Origin: Ligustrum vulgare
Lineage: Eukaryota; Streptophyta; Magnoliopsida; Lamiales; Oleaceae
Direction: 5' to 3'
DNA: 64,000 nt
Assembly: GCA_963555705.1 (NCBI GenBank)
Contig: OY743171.1
Span: 25,600,852 to 25,664,851, forward strand
In this document: positions 1 to 10,735 of the stretch, piece after piece
Layout: the number at the start of each line of letters is the position of its first letter
Numbering within the stretch: position 1 is the first letter of the stretch
Translations under genes and position numbers: made by a program
The notes under the pieces: generated by a model
What the model was told of the DNA's origin: nothing
Databases searched by the model: none
Seen by the model: the letters and a program-made list of their open reading frames with translations, nothing else

Positions 1-186
1 TATGTCACTTTGTCGTGGTGGAATTCGACCGTAAGAACATGTTGCAATTTGTATCAATTTCACAAAATCCTACATGTATAAAATCCAGATAAAGAAAATG
101 ATTATTCCAAAATACTCAAAAATAAAAATAAAAATAACACAACAAGCACATGAAAGGAAAGTTAAAAATAAAATTCTTAACATTCT

Positions 187-520
187 TGTCGAGAATAACA
201 ATTTGAAATGAGAGTTCCTCTAAAACTTGAAATCTGCGAAATCATTCAACTCTGCAGGGTACAAACTCGATTGGTGTCAGTGTGTGGATGTGATGTCATC
301 GACTCCATCAGATGTGAGATTACCTTTCAAGTTTAAAAGAAGACAGTTTCCGTTGATTGTGTTTTATGTTATGACCATTAATAAAAGTCAAGGTCAATCA
401 CTTTCGCATGTGGGTCTATTCCTTAAAAAGACAGTTTTTAATTATGGGTAGTTGTATGTAGCAGTGTTGAGTGTTAAGAATTGTGCTAGTCTGTACATAA
501 TGATGATGCGATGACAATAG
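187..520 (+). pseudogene. Helitron PIF1-like helicase, C-terminal fragment
   Basis: The reading frame at 227-451 contains the C-terminal helicase signature of plant Helitron Rep/Hel proteins: a PFKFKRRQFP-like strand followed by MTINKSQGQ and a hydrophobic VGLFL run. The next in-frame words after the stop at 449-451 (LYVAVLSVKN) match the usual continuation of helicase motif VI with a damaged start. Only about 80 residues of a protein that is normally over 1,300 aa remain, so this is a relic. No Helitron 3' hairpin with CTRR was found next to it. Family assignment is by motif recognition. Confidence 0.75.
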
Positions 521-986
521 GACTCAACAAATGTGACGATAATGTCATGTATAAAGAGGTTTTCAAAGTAATACTTTTGATAACCAAATACTTATTATTA
601 TTTAAATTGGAACTGACTTTTGTTAGTTTTTTATGATTTTTTCTCCATTGTTCTGTTTCAGAACATTATTTTTTGCCATGAATATGTTTGTGTATCGCAC
701 GAGTGTAAAACTAATGATGATTAATTTTAGAATATAATGTATGATAGTGACCTCTAGTAATTGTCTATTACTTAAAACGTAGGAAAGTGCAATTTACTAA
801 ATCGGCGATCCACAAAGACTATATTATTGCCATGGTGCTTGTTTTTCTTTTACTAGTAATTGTGTATTATTATTGTGGAGTTGTTACTTTTGAAAATTTT
901 AATATTATTATTTTAAGCATCAGTTGCATTTATATTAAGCATCGTGTATTTTACACATATGAATATCATATTTACTCCTATACCAT
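521..986. other. AT-rich intergenic DNA
   Basis: No coding signal I trust. A short hydrophobic frame at 787-1005 has no family resemblance and is likely chance. Confidence 0.5.
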
Positions 987-1626
987 GTGTTACGACCACG
1001 CTTAAATGAGGCTCGACAGGCCACTTATGGGAGCCCACGTCGGACCCATTGGTTACTAGATGTGCTCAAAACCTCGTGAATTACTGTATTTCCGAGGTAG
1101 TAAATTGGCCGAACTCCTTATGGCTAAACTACTTGTCCGAATTGGTGTTATCCGAGGCACATGCCTAGGACCAGCAAGAAGACTGGTCAAGTGTGTCGAG
1201 AGATTTGACTTTCCTGTAAGTTGCAAAACTTGATGGGACAGTAATGATTATAACCAAACAATTGGTTTACCTCATGAACGGCTAGGGGTATGCCACGAGT
1301 AAAGTAGAGCACGTGTCTCAATTTGGGAATATAATTTCAATTATAAATAGAATACATTGTTCTCCAAATAAAAGGTTAGAAACTTTCTACTAAGACTCAA
1401 TATACAAATCTCACTCTCTTTTCTCTCTTCTAAACACTTATATTTCCCTCACCCAATTGTATTTACTTGAAATGAGTACTAACTTAAGTGTCAGAGTGCA
1501 AACGGGAGCCACCTCGGCCCCCTTTGCATACTGACTATTTACCCTAGTGTGCAGGAAGTTCATGTGTTCAAGAAGGAGGAGCTGAGACGTGTAGATCCAA
1601 GATCCCACTAGATTTTGTGGTCAACA
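987..1626 (+). repeat. 5' LTR of the Tat-like element
   Basis: It begins TGTTACGACC and ends TCAACA directly before a PBS-like site. A TATAAATAG box lies near 1344, followed by a CT-rich leader, as expected for an LTR promoter. No 3' partner is in the window, so the left edge is an estimate. Confidence 0.6.
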
Positions 1627-1627
1627 T

Positions 1628-1645
1628 TTGGTGCTGTCTGTGGGA
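1628..1645 (+). other. Primer-binding site of the Tat-like element
   Basis: TTGGTGCTGTCTGTGGGA lies immediately inside the LTR and resembles the TTGGCGCCGTCTGTGGGA form common in plant Ty3 elements, with two changes. Confidence 0.6.
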
Positions 1646-2189
1646 AACCACACCTTTAACTACGAAAATCACTTGGTAAAAAAGTGATCAAAAACCTTGC
1701 TAAAGGCGTAAGATCTAACGAACCTTGAAAAAGGTGAGAAACCTCTTGGAAAAGCAGGTGACAAGTAGGAAGCCTTGAAAAAAGGCTTAAACTTTGAAAA
1801 GTAAGTTTATCAACCTTGAAGAAGGGATTAGAAACTTTGAAAGATAAGTTCATCAACCTTGAAAAAAGGTTTATAACTTTGAAATACAAGCCACCCCACC
1901 TCGAAAAGGGATAGCAATTAAATCAGTACAACAATGTGTGAGAGTGATAATAATGCTAACCCCCAGAGAAGCAGGGAAGAACAATTAGACAACGATGAAG
2001 AAATACACCCAAATGACCATCCTGAAAACGCTAACGAGGAGGCTCCACAACCTAACCCTCCTTACAGGCAGCGAAGTAGGCGCATGCTACGAGACATGAC
2101 GCGCATGGCCACCCAAATGCTGGAAATGCAGAAGCAACATATCGAGCAGACTGTCACTCTAAATACCTACATGGCTGTAGAGATGACAA

Positions 2190-2640
2190 AAAAATTCGAT
2201 CTGATCCGTCGATCCGAAGATCTGATCCGATTCGATCCAAAATACTTTCAATTTGTGGATCGACTGATCGGATTTGGATCGGGGGTGATCCGATCCGAGA
2301 TTCGGTTTATTGTTTAAAAAACTAAAAAAAAATTATAAAAAATTAATTATTAAATAGAAAATATAGAATCTTTTATTTAATTTGGCACAAAATCTCTAAT
2401 TATCAATATATGTATTATTTTGTTATATAAATTGGATATTATATTAGTTGTTTTATGAATTATGTATTGATTTGCTTGTCGTTAATGAAAATAGATAGCA
2501 AAAATTTCTTAATATTTGTTCCAATCCGATCCAATCCGAACCTGACCCGATCCGAGTTTTTTTTCTGTTTAACCCGATCCGATTCGATTCAATTCGAAAT
2601 CTCGCAGATCGAATTTGGATCGACATCGATCTGCCCTGAT
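2190..2640. mobile_element. Small TIR element (hAT-like MITE) in gag
   Basis: About 450 bp bounded by subterminal inverted repeats rich in GATCCGATCCGA on the left and TCGGATCGGGT-like complement words on the right, with an AT-rich core containing no coding sequence. The gag reading frame is interrupted exactly across this block. I could not fix the target-site duplication, so edges are plus or minus 20 bp. Confidence 0.55.
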
Positions 2641-2831
2641 TCGCTCCATTACCATCGCTACATAGCAGGAGGATATATGGCACATGAACCAATAGTACCA
2701 CAACATTACCCTCAGACCCAGCTGCACTTATCACCTTCTGATGTAGGCACCGCTTCGTACTATCATAATGTGTCACAACAAATGTCGAGGTGGATTCCAT
2801 GTCCTTTTACGAGGACCTTGCATATGAAGCA

Positions 2832-3108
2832 TGTAATACCTTGACTAAGGAAGCTTAAAAGAAATGATAGGTACTACTCATACCAACAAGGTGCACCTTC
2901 TTTTCCGAAAGTCCATCGTTAGAAACTCCACAATTAAGCATGTTTGGCTTGGATAAATTCTGGGATGTATGACCTCCTAAGAAATTTTCTCGGGGAGCGT
3001 GCAAGTGAGGACAAAGTATGCTCAAAAGACTCGTGTTGGTACAGTGAGGACAGTACACTGTCATCTAACGATCGGGATAGCCCGACAAGTGGGACCCAGG
3101 TCGTTACA
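2832..3108 (+). repeat. Cassandra 5' LTR with decayed 5S-like domain
   Basis: The 5S-like part covers about 2913-2998. Its C-box region reads GGATGTATGACCTCCTAAGA, so it carries several changes relative to a plant 5S gene and to the right LTR. Confidence 0.88.
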
Positions 3109-3260
3109 AATGTTATCAGAGCCAGCCGCCATCCGAAAATTGAGAACTAAGTGCTACGCTATTGACGCGGGAGCCACCTCTAGAATCCCAACGCCTGGAA
3201 ACAGATCCTCATATGGGTTAAGCGCGAGACGAAGACGTTGCAAGTCTAACAGGAGGTGAT

Positions 3261-3537
3261 TGTAATACCTCGATTAAGGAAGCTTAAAAGAAATGATAGG
3301 TACTACTCATACCAAAAAGGTGCACCTTCTTTTCTGGAAGTCCATCGTTAGAAACTCCACAGTTAAGCGTGCTTGGCTTGGAGAAATTCTGGGATGGGTG
3401 ACCTCCTGGGAAGTTTTCTCGGGGAGTGTGTGAGTGAGGACAAAGCATGCTGAAAAGACTCATGTTAGTACAGTGGGGACAGTACACCGTTATCTAACGA
3501 TCGGGACATCCCGTTAAGTGGGACCCGGGTCGTTACA
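3261..3537 (+). repeat. Cassandra 3' LTR with well-kept 5S-like domain
   Basis: The 5S-like part covers about 3343-3425. The box C sequence GGATGGGTGACCTCCTGGGA (3393-3412) and the A-box word GTTAAGCGTGCTTGG are intact, so the internal Pol III promoter may still be recognised here. Confidence 0.9.
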
Positions 3538-4239
3538 AAGCACCGAAAGAACATAGACCCCCTCCTGAATATCATGAGGCTGTCCGATCAAGGTCCGGTA
3601 GCTTCTTTAGCTGGAGAGGCGGGTTATTCAGAAATAGGCAAGAAAGTAAGGCTGAAGAAGCTCGACCTCGAGCATAAGATCCTAGAAATTGGCGCAAACG
3701 GAGGGTCGAAGAGGTCCATTCACAAGATCACATGTCTAGGAATAAATATGGAGCGAAAGCGAGTGTTGAAGAAGCATACCCACCGATCCATGAGCCTAGA
3801 AATAGGTGGGAGCGAAGAGCTGTAGAAAAATCAATTCTCGTATCCATTCCAATAGTTGGAGATTGATGGAGTTTCAGAATCAACTCGCTATGTGGATTTC
3901 TATTAGAGGCTGGCCAATTGGACAACTGGTGGTGACAAGATTGTACCTCCTGTTTCAGATTTTAGATTCACGGCGTTCATCAAAGGTATCATTCTAATCA
4001 CAAATTTTACCCAAGTACCCAAGTGCAAGGTTGATCCGGGCTATGGTTTCGTGTTTGTTTAATTTCCGCTACGCATGTATGTATCGAAACCTTACACACA
4101 AACCTCACCGAAGCTCTAGACCCCATCTACAGTTTTACTGGGGACTGCATTGTTCCGAGAGGATCAATAATCCTAATGACGGAGATAGGGGAAGGACCCA
4201 CTATTTCCAAGACCCCAATGGAATTCCTGATAGTGGATA

Positions 4240-5970
4240 AAAGTTCAGCATATCATAGCTCCATTGGAAGGTCGGGCCTCACAACCTTGAGACTATTACC
4301 CACACAAAGTACTTATACATGAAATTCCCTACAAAAGACGGGGTAGCAATAGTTCGAGGGAGCCAAACCGAATCCAAATCATGTTACACCAACGCAATCA
4401 GAAAGTTCCAAGATCGAACTAGCAATATGTTTAGTGATGTAACCATGATGACATACCCCCCGATCCTGAAGAGCTGGGTCTTGAACCTATGATAGATGTG
4501 GACGTTACACTGATAGAAGAAGATTTAACAGATTTGGATCCTAGGATGAGGGGAGCGGATTGCCACACCACACCTGCAACAACTAGAGTGCATCATTGTT
4601 GACCCATCTGATCCTATGAAGGAATTGTAAATTGGTCGAGGCTCCACCAGGGAATTTAAGGAGCAATTGAACAATTTTCGCTTGCAAAATTTAGACGTGT
4701 TTGCATGATGACATGGTGGGAATAAACACAATGGTGGCTTGTCATAAGCTTCAAATTGATCTAAACACCCCGGACGTAGGCAGAAAAGAAGGCCTATGAG
4801 TCCTGAAAAGTATGAAGTCTTGAAAGATGAGGTATTGAAGCTATTGAAAAGTGACTTTCTCAAGGAATCCAGTTATTCCAAGTGGATTTCTAACCAAGTA
4901 TTGGTCCCCAAGCAAAGCGGAAAGCTCAGAGTGTGCATTGAATTTTCAAACCTAAATCAAGCATGCCCAAAGGACAGCTTTCCACTGCCTCAGATTGATC
5001 AACTGGTCAACTCTACCATAGGGCATGAAGTTTTGAGATTCATGGACACGCATTCGGGGTACAACCAAATCCCTATGCACCAATATGATAAGGAACGAAC
5101 TTCCTTTATCACAGAAAGGGGTCTCTATTATTACTGAGCCATGCCCTTCGGATTAAAAAAATACTAGAGCAACTTATCAGAGGTTAGTGAACCGAATGTT
5201 CACAAAACAGCTCGGAAATACCATGGAGGTATATGTGGACGATATGCCAGTAAAAAGTATTATAGCATCCAAACATGTTGAGCACTTATCCGAGACCTTC
5301 GGCATATTGAGAGAGTATAAGATGAAGCTCAACCCCCTCAAATGTGCCTTTGGAGTAGGGCCCAATAAATTCTTAGGTTTCATGGTGAATTGTAGGGGTA
5401 TTGAAGCAAACCTAGATAAGATCAAGGCACCGTTTGACATGCAATCCCCTTAGAATCCCAAAGAGGTGCAAAGCTTGACGGGTGAAGTAGCGGCGTTAGG
5501 CAGGTTTATCTCCAAATCAATAGACAAGTGCTTACCCTTTTTAAAGTCCTCAAAGGAGGAAAGAAGTTCAGCTAGATGTCGAAATGCAAGATGCCTTTGC
5601 ACAACTGAAAGACTTTTTAAGGCGGGCCCCGCTGTTGTCGAAACCAAAAGTCGAGGAGCTGTTGTTCCTTTATTTGGCGGTAACTAAGGAAGCAGTAAGT
5701 TCAGTTTTGATCAGAGAAGAAAATGGGAATGAACTTCATTATATTACATAAGCAAAGCCTTGTTGGATGCTAAAACACGCTATCTAGACATGGAAAAGCT
5801 CGTTCTGGCGTTAGTCATGACAACTCGTAAACTTCGCCCCTATTTTCAGTCACATCCAATCCAGGTTCTCACCAACTTCCCAACGAGGCAGGTTCTACAG
5901 AAACTAGATGCATCGGATTGGCTAATGAAATGGGCTGTGGAAATTAGACAGCCATGTGTAGAAAGCTAGG
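4240..5970 (+). pseudogene. Ty3 protease/RT/RNase H remnant
   Basis: Protease-end words (SAYHSSIGR) appear near 4250. The RT begins near 4796 with SPEKYEVLKDEVLKLL, followed by WISNQVLVPK and the SGYNQIPM core, then after a stop and a frameshift the YVDD-type active site at about 5230 (VYVDDMPVKS) and LNPLKCAFGV. The RT connection and thumb segment (QSLTGEVAALGRFISK) lies in a third frame at 5466-5560. RNase H words (LLDAKTRYLDMEKLVLAL, PIQVLTN) follow to about 5970. Stops at 5135 and 5451 and several frame changes rule out activity. Confidence 0.85.
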
Positions 5971-7208
5971 TGTGAAGAATTCATATTAAGTCATGTAAGT
6001 GTACTCTGATTATATATTTTATCTACATGAGTTTCTTACAATATTCATTGATTCATTCTATTAATTTGAAGGAATTTGTATGTTTCAATATTAGACATAA
6101 GAGATATATATATTCCTAAAAACTGCACCCAGGAGTAGAATAATATTTTTGGCACTATCAATGATATAAAAATAATGGTCTTACCTAGATTCAATTATCA
6201 AATTTCCAAATCTGAAGTCAATTAATTTTAAATGTATATATAGTATAAGTAATGGTGATATTAGATTCATTTTCTATGAGACACATAAAAATTATGAGCA
6301 TGACCCACCATGCACATTTTGTTCAATATAAAAATCATGGAAATACAACCATAATAATATTACAAAATGAACATCTTATGTAAAGTTATCTATTTAATCA
6401 TTTGTATTTACAAACTTTTCCTTGAGATAATTCAAGGGTGGTATGTTTTACTTATAAAATTTAATCTTCAACTTTCAACGTTTGTACGAACAGAATAAGA
6501 GAAATAAGATTTATCAAAGTACATATTTATTAACAGTTAGGTACTGTAGTGACTATTATAATCTACTGTTTGTCACCGATCACATCTAATTAGCATTCAG
6601 GAAATAAACCTATTCATCTTGGGTGCATGCAATATAAATATTTTACATATGAAGTAATTAAAAACTCTGAAGACATCGACTTCTATGAATGGTCTGAGAG
6701 ACGCAATAAATGAATCAGAAATAGGCAGTCTCAGCTCCAGTTTCCCTTTCTTCGTGACTGGGACTGTACTTTTTGAATTGGATAGCTTTCACAGGCTAGA
6801 ATAGGTAAATTGAATACTAGTTGGGCTTGTCCTCGGGAATATTAGGAGCTTTTGATCAATGAGTTCCTAAACTCGATGTTTCAAATTGTAACAGTTATCC
6901 GTGTCATGACCAACTCTGTCGGAATGAAACTCACACCTCGAGTTGTACCAAACATCATCAAATTATATACCTATAATTATTTATTATACATAAAAACTTA
7001 TTCAATTATATCTCTATATATCTTTTTCTTGGTTTTTATTGTCTTTTTATATGAAAAGTAAAATATTGAATCAAAGAAAAGATGTAAATAAAATATATTA
7101 CAGGTGATAATAATATCTAAAAGATAACATAAGTCAAAATTTCTTCAACTATAATATCAAGCTAAATTAGTACCATGTGGGAAGGTTAGGAATTTTTCCA
7201 TAAAATAT
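5971..7208. other. AT-rich noncoding DNA
   Basis: I see no gene, no LTR edges and no clear TIR. The Tat-like element ends abruptly at the left edge, which suggests a deletion breakpoint. Confidence 0.5.
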
Positions 7209-7375
7209 TGTTTGGTAACATTGTTTGGTTTATAAACTGGTTTATTTATGATTTTGAGGTAAAGAGCAGTGATTGAAAATTGGAGAGGAAAAATGTATGT
7301 GGTTAAAAAGTGGTTTGTAAAATTTTGTGGTTTATAAAGATGTTTATAAACCATTTTTCACACTTTATCGAACAC
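7209..7375. mobile_element. MITE, PIF/Tourist-like family copy 1
   Basis: Imperfect terminal inverted repeats with GTTTGGTAAC at the left and the complement of GTTCGATAAAG at the right, plus an internal GGTTTATAAAC word in both arms. The centre (ATTGAAAATTGGAGAGG, then TGTGGTTAAAAAGTGG) recurs at 57756-57902. Confidence 0.55.
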
Positions 7376-7628
7376 ATGCTAAGTTATTTGCATAAACTTC
7401 TGAAATCGCTTCTTTTAAAGAACAATCACTGGAAGTAGCATAGTGAAACATTAGACATATTTTCTAGATAATAAAACCAAAATTTGACAAGTCAGTAAAT
7501 TTAAAATAAGAATTTATTAAAAAAAGGGAGAGAATTGTACTCCGATCACAACAAGTTTTGGAATAAAGCTCTGATGAGATCAAGACCCAATCACGCAATT
7601 TACGTGAGAGGCTTTCTTGTGTTTTCAC

Positions 7629-8341
7629 TGTAATTTTTTTTATAAAAAAATGTTATTCAAATATAGATATCAAAGTATAAAGGTGAAAAAATGCAAAAAT
7701 CGGATAGAAATGATGAGAGCCGGTCCAAAAAGTGCAAAACCAGACCAAACAGTTCAATTGGAACGAACCAGATGGACAAAGTGGACCAGACCGGACTAAT
7801 AGTCCGAAACCATGCGACCGCACGATACTTATAAGCGCGCGGTCGCGCTGTTGAAAAATTTGACCGTTGGACAAAATGATCCAGTTTTTTGCATACACAT
7901 TTTCATCAACATTTTGCACTCTTTCATGAAGAGTTGTGTGAACCATGAATTGGGGTGATGTAATTCTATAAATAGATATAGAATTCATGGTTTTCAAAAT
8001 AAGATTATCACTTTTACATTGTGATTATCACCATCAAATTCTTGTTCTTCGTATTTATAATCTTTTTCATTTGCTCTTCTTGTTCTCTATTTTCAAGTTT
8101 TCAATTGTGCTATTTGATACTTGGTTTGAAACTTGAGATTTGCTAAAGCAATTTTCTTGGAGGCCTTTAGCATTCTCTTTATGAGAGGACACAAATTTAG
8201 CTTTTAGGATAGCATTATTTGCGATTCAAGACTTTAATCTCTTCTTCTTATTTTCTATTATCTTCTTGATTCTTTGATTTCATTTTTATGTCTATAACAA
8301 CAAAACAGATATTTCACTTCAAGAAAGGATTTTTATCAACA
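7629..8341 (+). repeat. 5' LTR of the host copia element
   Basis: Starts TGTAATTTTT, contains a TATAAATAG box near 7970, and ends ATCAACA. It matches 44096-44802 with many scattered differences and small indels, so the element is old. I did not recognise a standard PBS after it. Confidence 0.8.
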
Positions 8342-8361
8342 ACCTAAAAGCTAAATTTGAT

Positions 8362-8777
8362 GTGGCAACCGAAGGAGACACAATTATGGCTACAATCAAG
8401 TTGATGAATCAAGACTTGGTAGGGTTGGATCGCTTTGATGGTACAAACTTTACAAGGTGGCAAGACAAAATAAATTTCATATTAACGGCGCTGAAATTTT
8501 TTTACATTCTTGATCCTAATTTGGAAGATCTACCCGAACCCTCCGATAAAGACACGGAACAAGCAAAGATTGATCGAAAGAAGCAAGAAAAAGGTGAACT
8601 TATATGTCGTGGTCACATTCTAAATGCGCTATCGGATTGTCTATATGACTTGTACAACAACAAAATATGCAAAAGAGATATGGAATGCATTTGAAAACAA
8701 ATACAAGGTAAAAGAGGAAGGTACTACTAAATTCCTAATTACAAGGTATTTTTTATTTCAAATTTTTTTAAAATGTT
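8362..8777 (+). pseudogene. Copia gag, N-terminal part
   Basis: The frame shows the copia gag opening (LDRFDGTNFTRWQDKINFIL) and a later ALSDCLYDLY helix. A frameshift near 8670 separates it from the continuing AFENKYKVKEEGTTKFL words. It is cut at 8778-8782, the CCTTT target of the composite element, and resumes at 22911. Confidence 0.8.
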
Positions 8778-8782
8778 CCTTT

Positions 8783-10680
8783 TGTTGACCTATGGTCAAT
8801 TTGACCTTATTGTTTTGATCATAACAAACAAGAATTTATTGTGTTGCTAACAAGTGTGCTTCAAGTGTTTCATGTAATGATAAATATTCAAAGCACTCAA
8901 TGTTCAAATCGTCTCTTAAAAATATAAATCAAAATTATGTGATCGAGCACATGAGACGCAAAGAAGATCATGAAATCATTGAAGATATTCAAAGATCAAA
9001 ATTGAGGTTGAAAAGCATGACATGAAGATCAAGATTTCAAGCTTACAAGATTAGAGTTGATTTAACGTATGTAAAGGTATAACACTCTCAATCTTTAGCG
9101 ATGAAATTCAACGAGCTCGAAAATGATTTTTATGCATCAAGAAACTTACTTGGAAATTCATCACTTGCATAAAATATTTTTATATAAGTCAAGATTGTCT
9201 TTCAAATGTTATTTGATCTTAAATCATGATTATATTATGTTAAACCACTTTGAAAAACAAGTTAGAAACCTAAAAATCAAAAATTTTCATATTTTTCAAA
9301 AGTCAACCAAAAGTCAACGGTCAACAGTTGACTTTCGGTCGACCGAAAGTTTGGTCAACCGAAAGTTTCGGTCGACCGAAAGTTGGTCAACCGAAAATTC
9401 AACGGTTGAATTTATAACGGCTATATGGAAGATTCGGTCGACCGAAACTTCAAATTGGTCAACCGAAAGTTGCTGAATTTGAATATTTTGATCTATAAAT
9501 AGCCATCTCATTCACATTCAATAACAACAACTTAGATAAGATTTATACAAACTTTCTTGTGAAAATTCATTGTTCTTACTTAGTTTTTATTCATCTTTTA
9601 TTTTCATAAAACTTTGATTGATCTAAACTTTGTTTTATCAAATTCATCAAAGTTTTTGGAAGAAAGTTTTGTGAAGATTCTTGGTTTTACATTGTTTGAA
9701 TTTCTTCAACATCTTCACACTATATTGGAATTGAAGTGTAAGTCTCTCTTTGTTCTAAACTTGTTTTAATCTTTAAAAAGAGAGAAATTTCAATTAAGGA
9801 ACTTTGATTATTTGTGCTACATTTTTCATCATCATTTGATTCATCAAAATTCCATTGCCTAAACACTTTGAGCTTAACTTATTGTTAATTATTCAAGTGT
9901 GGCATCTCTTGGTACTTAATTCGATTCAATATTTTTAACAAGAGATTATTTGAAAAACTTTGTTTGATTGCATCAACTTTTCATTATCATTTGCATCAAA
10001 GTTTTTCTCTAACACTCGAGCTTAATTCATTGCTATCTATTGAAGTGTTAGCCTAACTCTCTTGGTACTTAATTTGAGTATATCATTTGTCAAGAGAGTT
10101 ATTTCAATTGTAAATTCAATTCATTATATCTTGTGGTTTCGAGAGCCTTGTGAAAACTCGATTGTTGGTTTTCGAGAGCCTTGTCAAAACTCGATTGTTG
10201 GTTTTCGAGAGCCTTATCAAAACTCGATTGTTGGTTTCGAGAGCCGTGTGAAAACTCGATTGTAAAAGGATAGGCGCTCCTTGTTGTAAGTCGCCTAAGG
10301 ATTTGGTACTCCTTGTTGTAAGTTACCAAAATAGTGGATTTGGCCTTGCTCGTGACGGAGAGCTCGGTAACGGGGGACGTAGATCACGTTGGTTGATTGA
10401 ACCTCCATAAATCGCGTTTGCACTCTCTCATCCCTTTTATTTACTTACATCGCACTTACTCTATTCTATCAATTTATATTGTGCAACGCTTTATCTTAGT
10501 GCTATACTTGCCTTATCAATTAAGTTTACACATATATAGCACACTACATTGATAGTTTAGTTACTTGTAACACTAAGTGCTAATACTTGTACCTATTGGT
10601 TTTAAGTTTGAGATTATTTATCGAAAAAGTTTTATAAACCAATTCACCCCCCTCTTGGTTAATTTACTCTTGGGCTAACA
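8783..10680 (+). repeat. Composite element LTR 1
   Basis: 1,898 bp, starts TGTTGACC, ends GGGCTAACA. Contains three TTCGGTCGACCGAA palindromes (9334-9446), a TATAAATAG box near 9495 and a four-fold repeat of about 31 bp (10137-10262, unit with TTTCGAGAGCCTTGT). Confidence 0.94.
9334..9446. promoter_or_regulatory. Palindromic boxes upstream of the LTR TATA box
   Basis: Three perfect 14-bp palindromes TTCGGTCGACCGAA at 9334, 9367 and 9433, interspersed with GGTCAACCGAAAG half-site variants, lie within 165 bp upstream of TATAAATAG. The same block recurs in LTR 2 (about 15466-15578) and LTR 3 (about 21558-21671). Position suggests an enhancer or activator-binding array; this is inference. Confidence 0.55.
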
Positions 10681-10681
10681 A

Positions 10682-10694
10682 TTGGTATCAGAGC
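10682..10694 (+). other. Primer-binding site, internal domain 1
   Basis: TTGGTATCAGAGC immediately inside LTR 1, the common tRNA-Met-type PBS of plant retrotransposons. Confidence 0.9.
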
Positions 10695-10735
10695 TTAGGT
10701 GCTCGTTTTTTAAAAGATTTTACAATCTTGAGTAA

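Larger units (their letters stand above)
2832..3537 (+). mobile_element. Cassandra TRIM retrotransposon
   Basis: Complete 706-bp element with two 277-bp LTRs (2832-3108 and 3261-3537), each starting TGTAATACC and ending GTCGTTACA. A PBS-like TGTTATCAGAGCC follows the left LTR and a purine tract AGGAGG precedes the right one. It is flanked by a perfect 5-bp duplication AAGCA (2827-2831 and 3538-3542). Both LTRs carry a 5S rRNA-like segment in sense orientation, the hallmark of Cassandra, which uses the 5S internal Pol III promoter. It encodes no protein and depends on other elements. Confidence 0.93.
1934..4240 (+). pseudogene. Ty3 gag, broken by two insertions
   Basis: The frame opens at 1934 with an acidic, Asn/Pro-rich N terminus and a basic RQRSRRMLRD stretch, then a Met/Gln-rich helix, typical of Tat-like gag. 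It runs into a TIR element near 2190, resumes near 2640 (Tyr/His-rich segment to 2831) and is cut again by Cassandra (2832-3537). After the Cassandra TSD it continues with an Arg/Ser-rich region (3541-3700). Later parts up to 4240 are too decayed to place precisely. No functional product is possible. Confidence 0.6.
987..5970 (+). mobile_element. Truncated Ty3 (Tat-like) LTR retrotransposon
   Basis: A 5' LTR (about 987-1626) is followed by a primer-binding-like site, a gag start at 1934, protease remnants, reverse transcriptase and RNase H. Homology stops at about 5970 inside or just after RNase H, so integrase and the 3' LTR are missing. The gag is interrupted by a TIR element and by a Cassandra element. 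Many stops and frameshifts show it is old. The Tat-like placement rests on the RT wording (YVDDM, LNPLKCAFGV, KFLGFMV) and the PBS form. Confidence 0.8.

Noticed and set aside
2913..3425. Genuine 5S rRNA genes
   Set aside because: The 5S-like parts are partial, lie inside two matching LTRs with TSD, and fit Cassandra.
9123..9511. Small frames with RSTVDFRSTES-like repeats in LTR 1
   Set aside because: They merely translate the TTCGGTCGACCGAA array; the same frames recur at 15255 and 21347.
10062..10329. Small repeated frames (FREPCQNSIVG type)
   Set aside because: They translate the 31-bp repeat in the LTR; both strands are equally open because of the repeat period.
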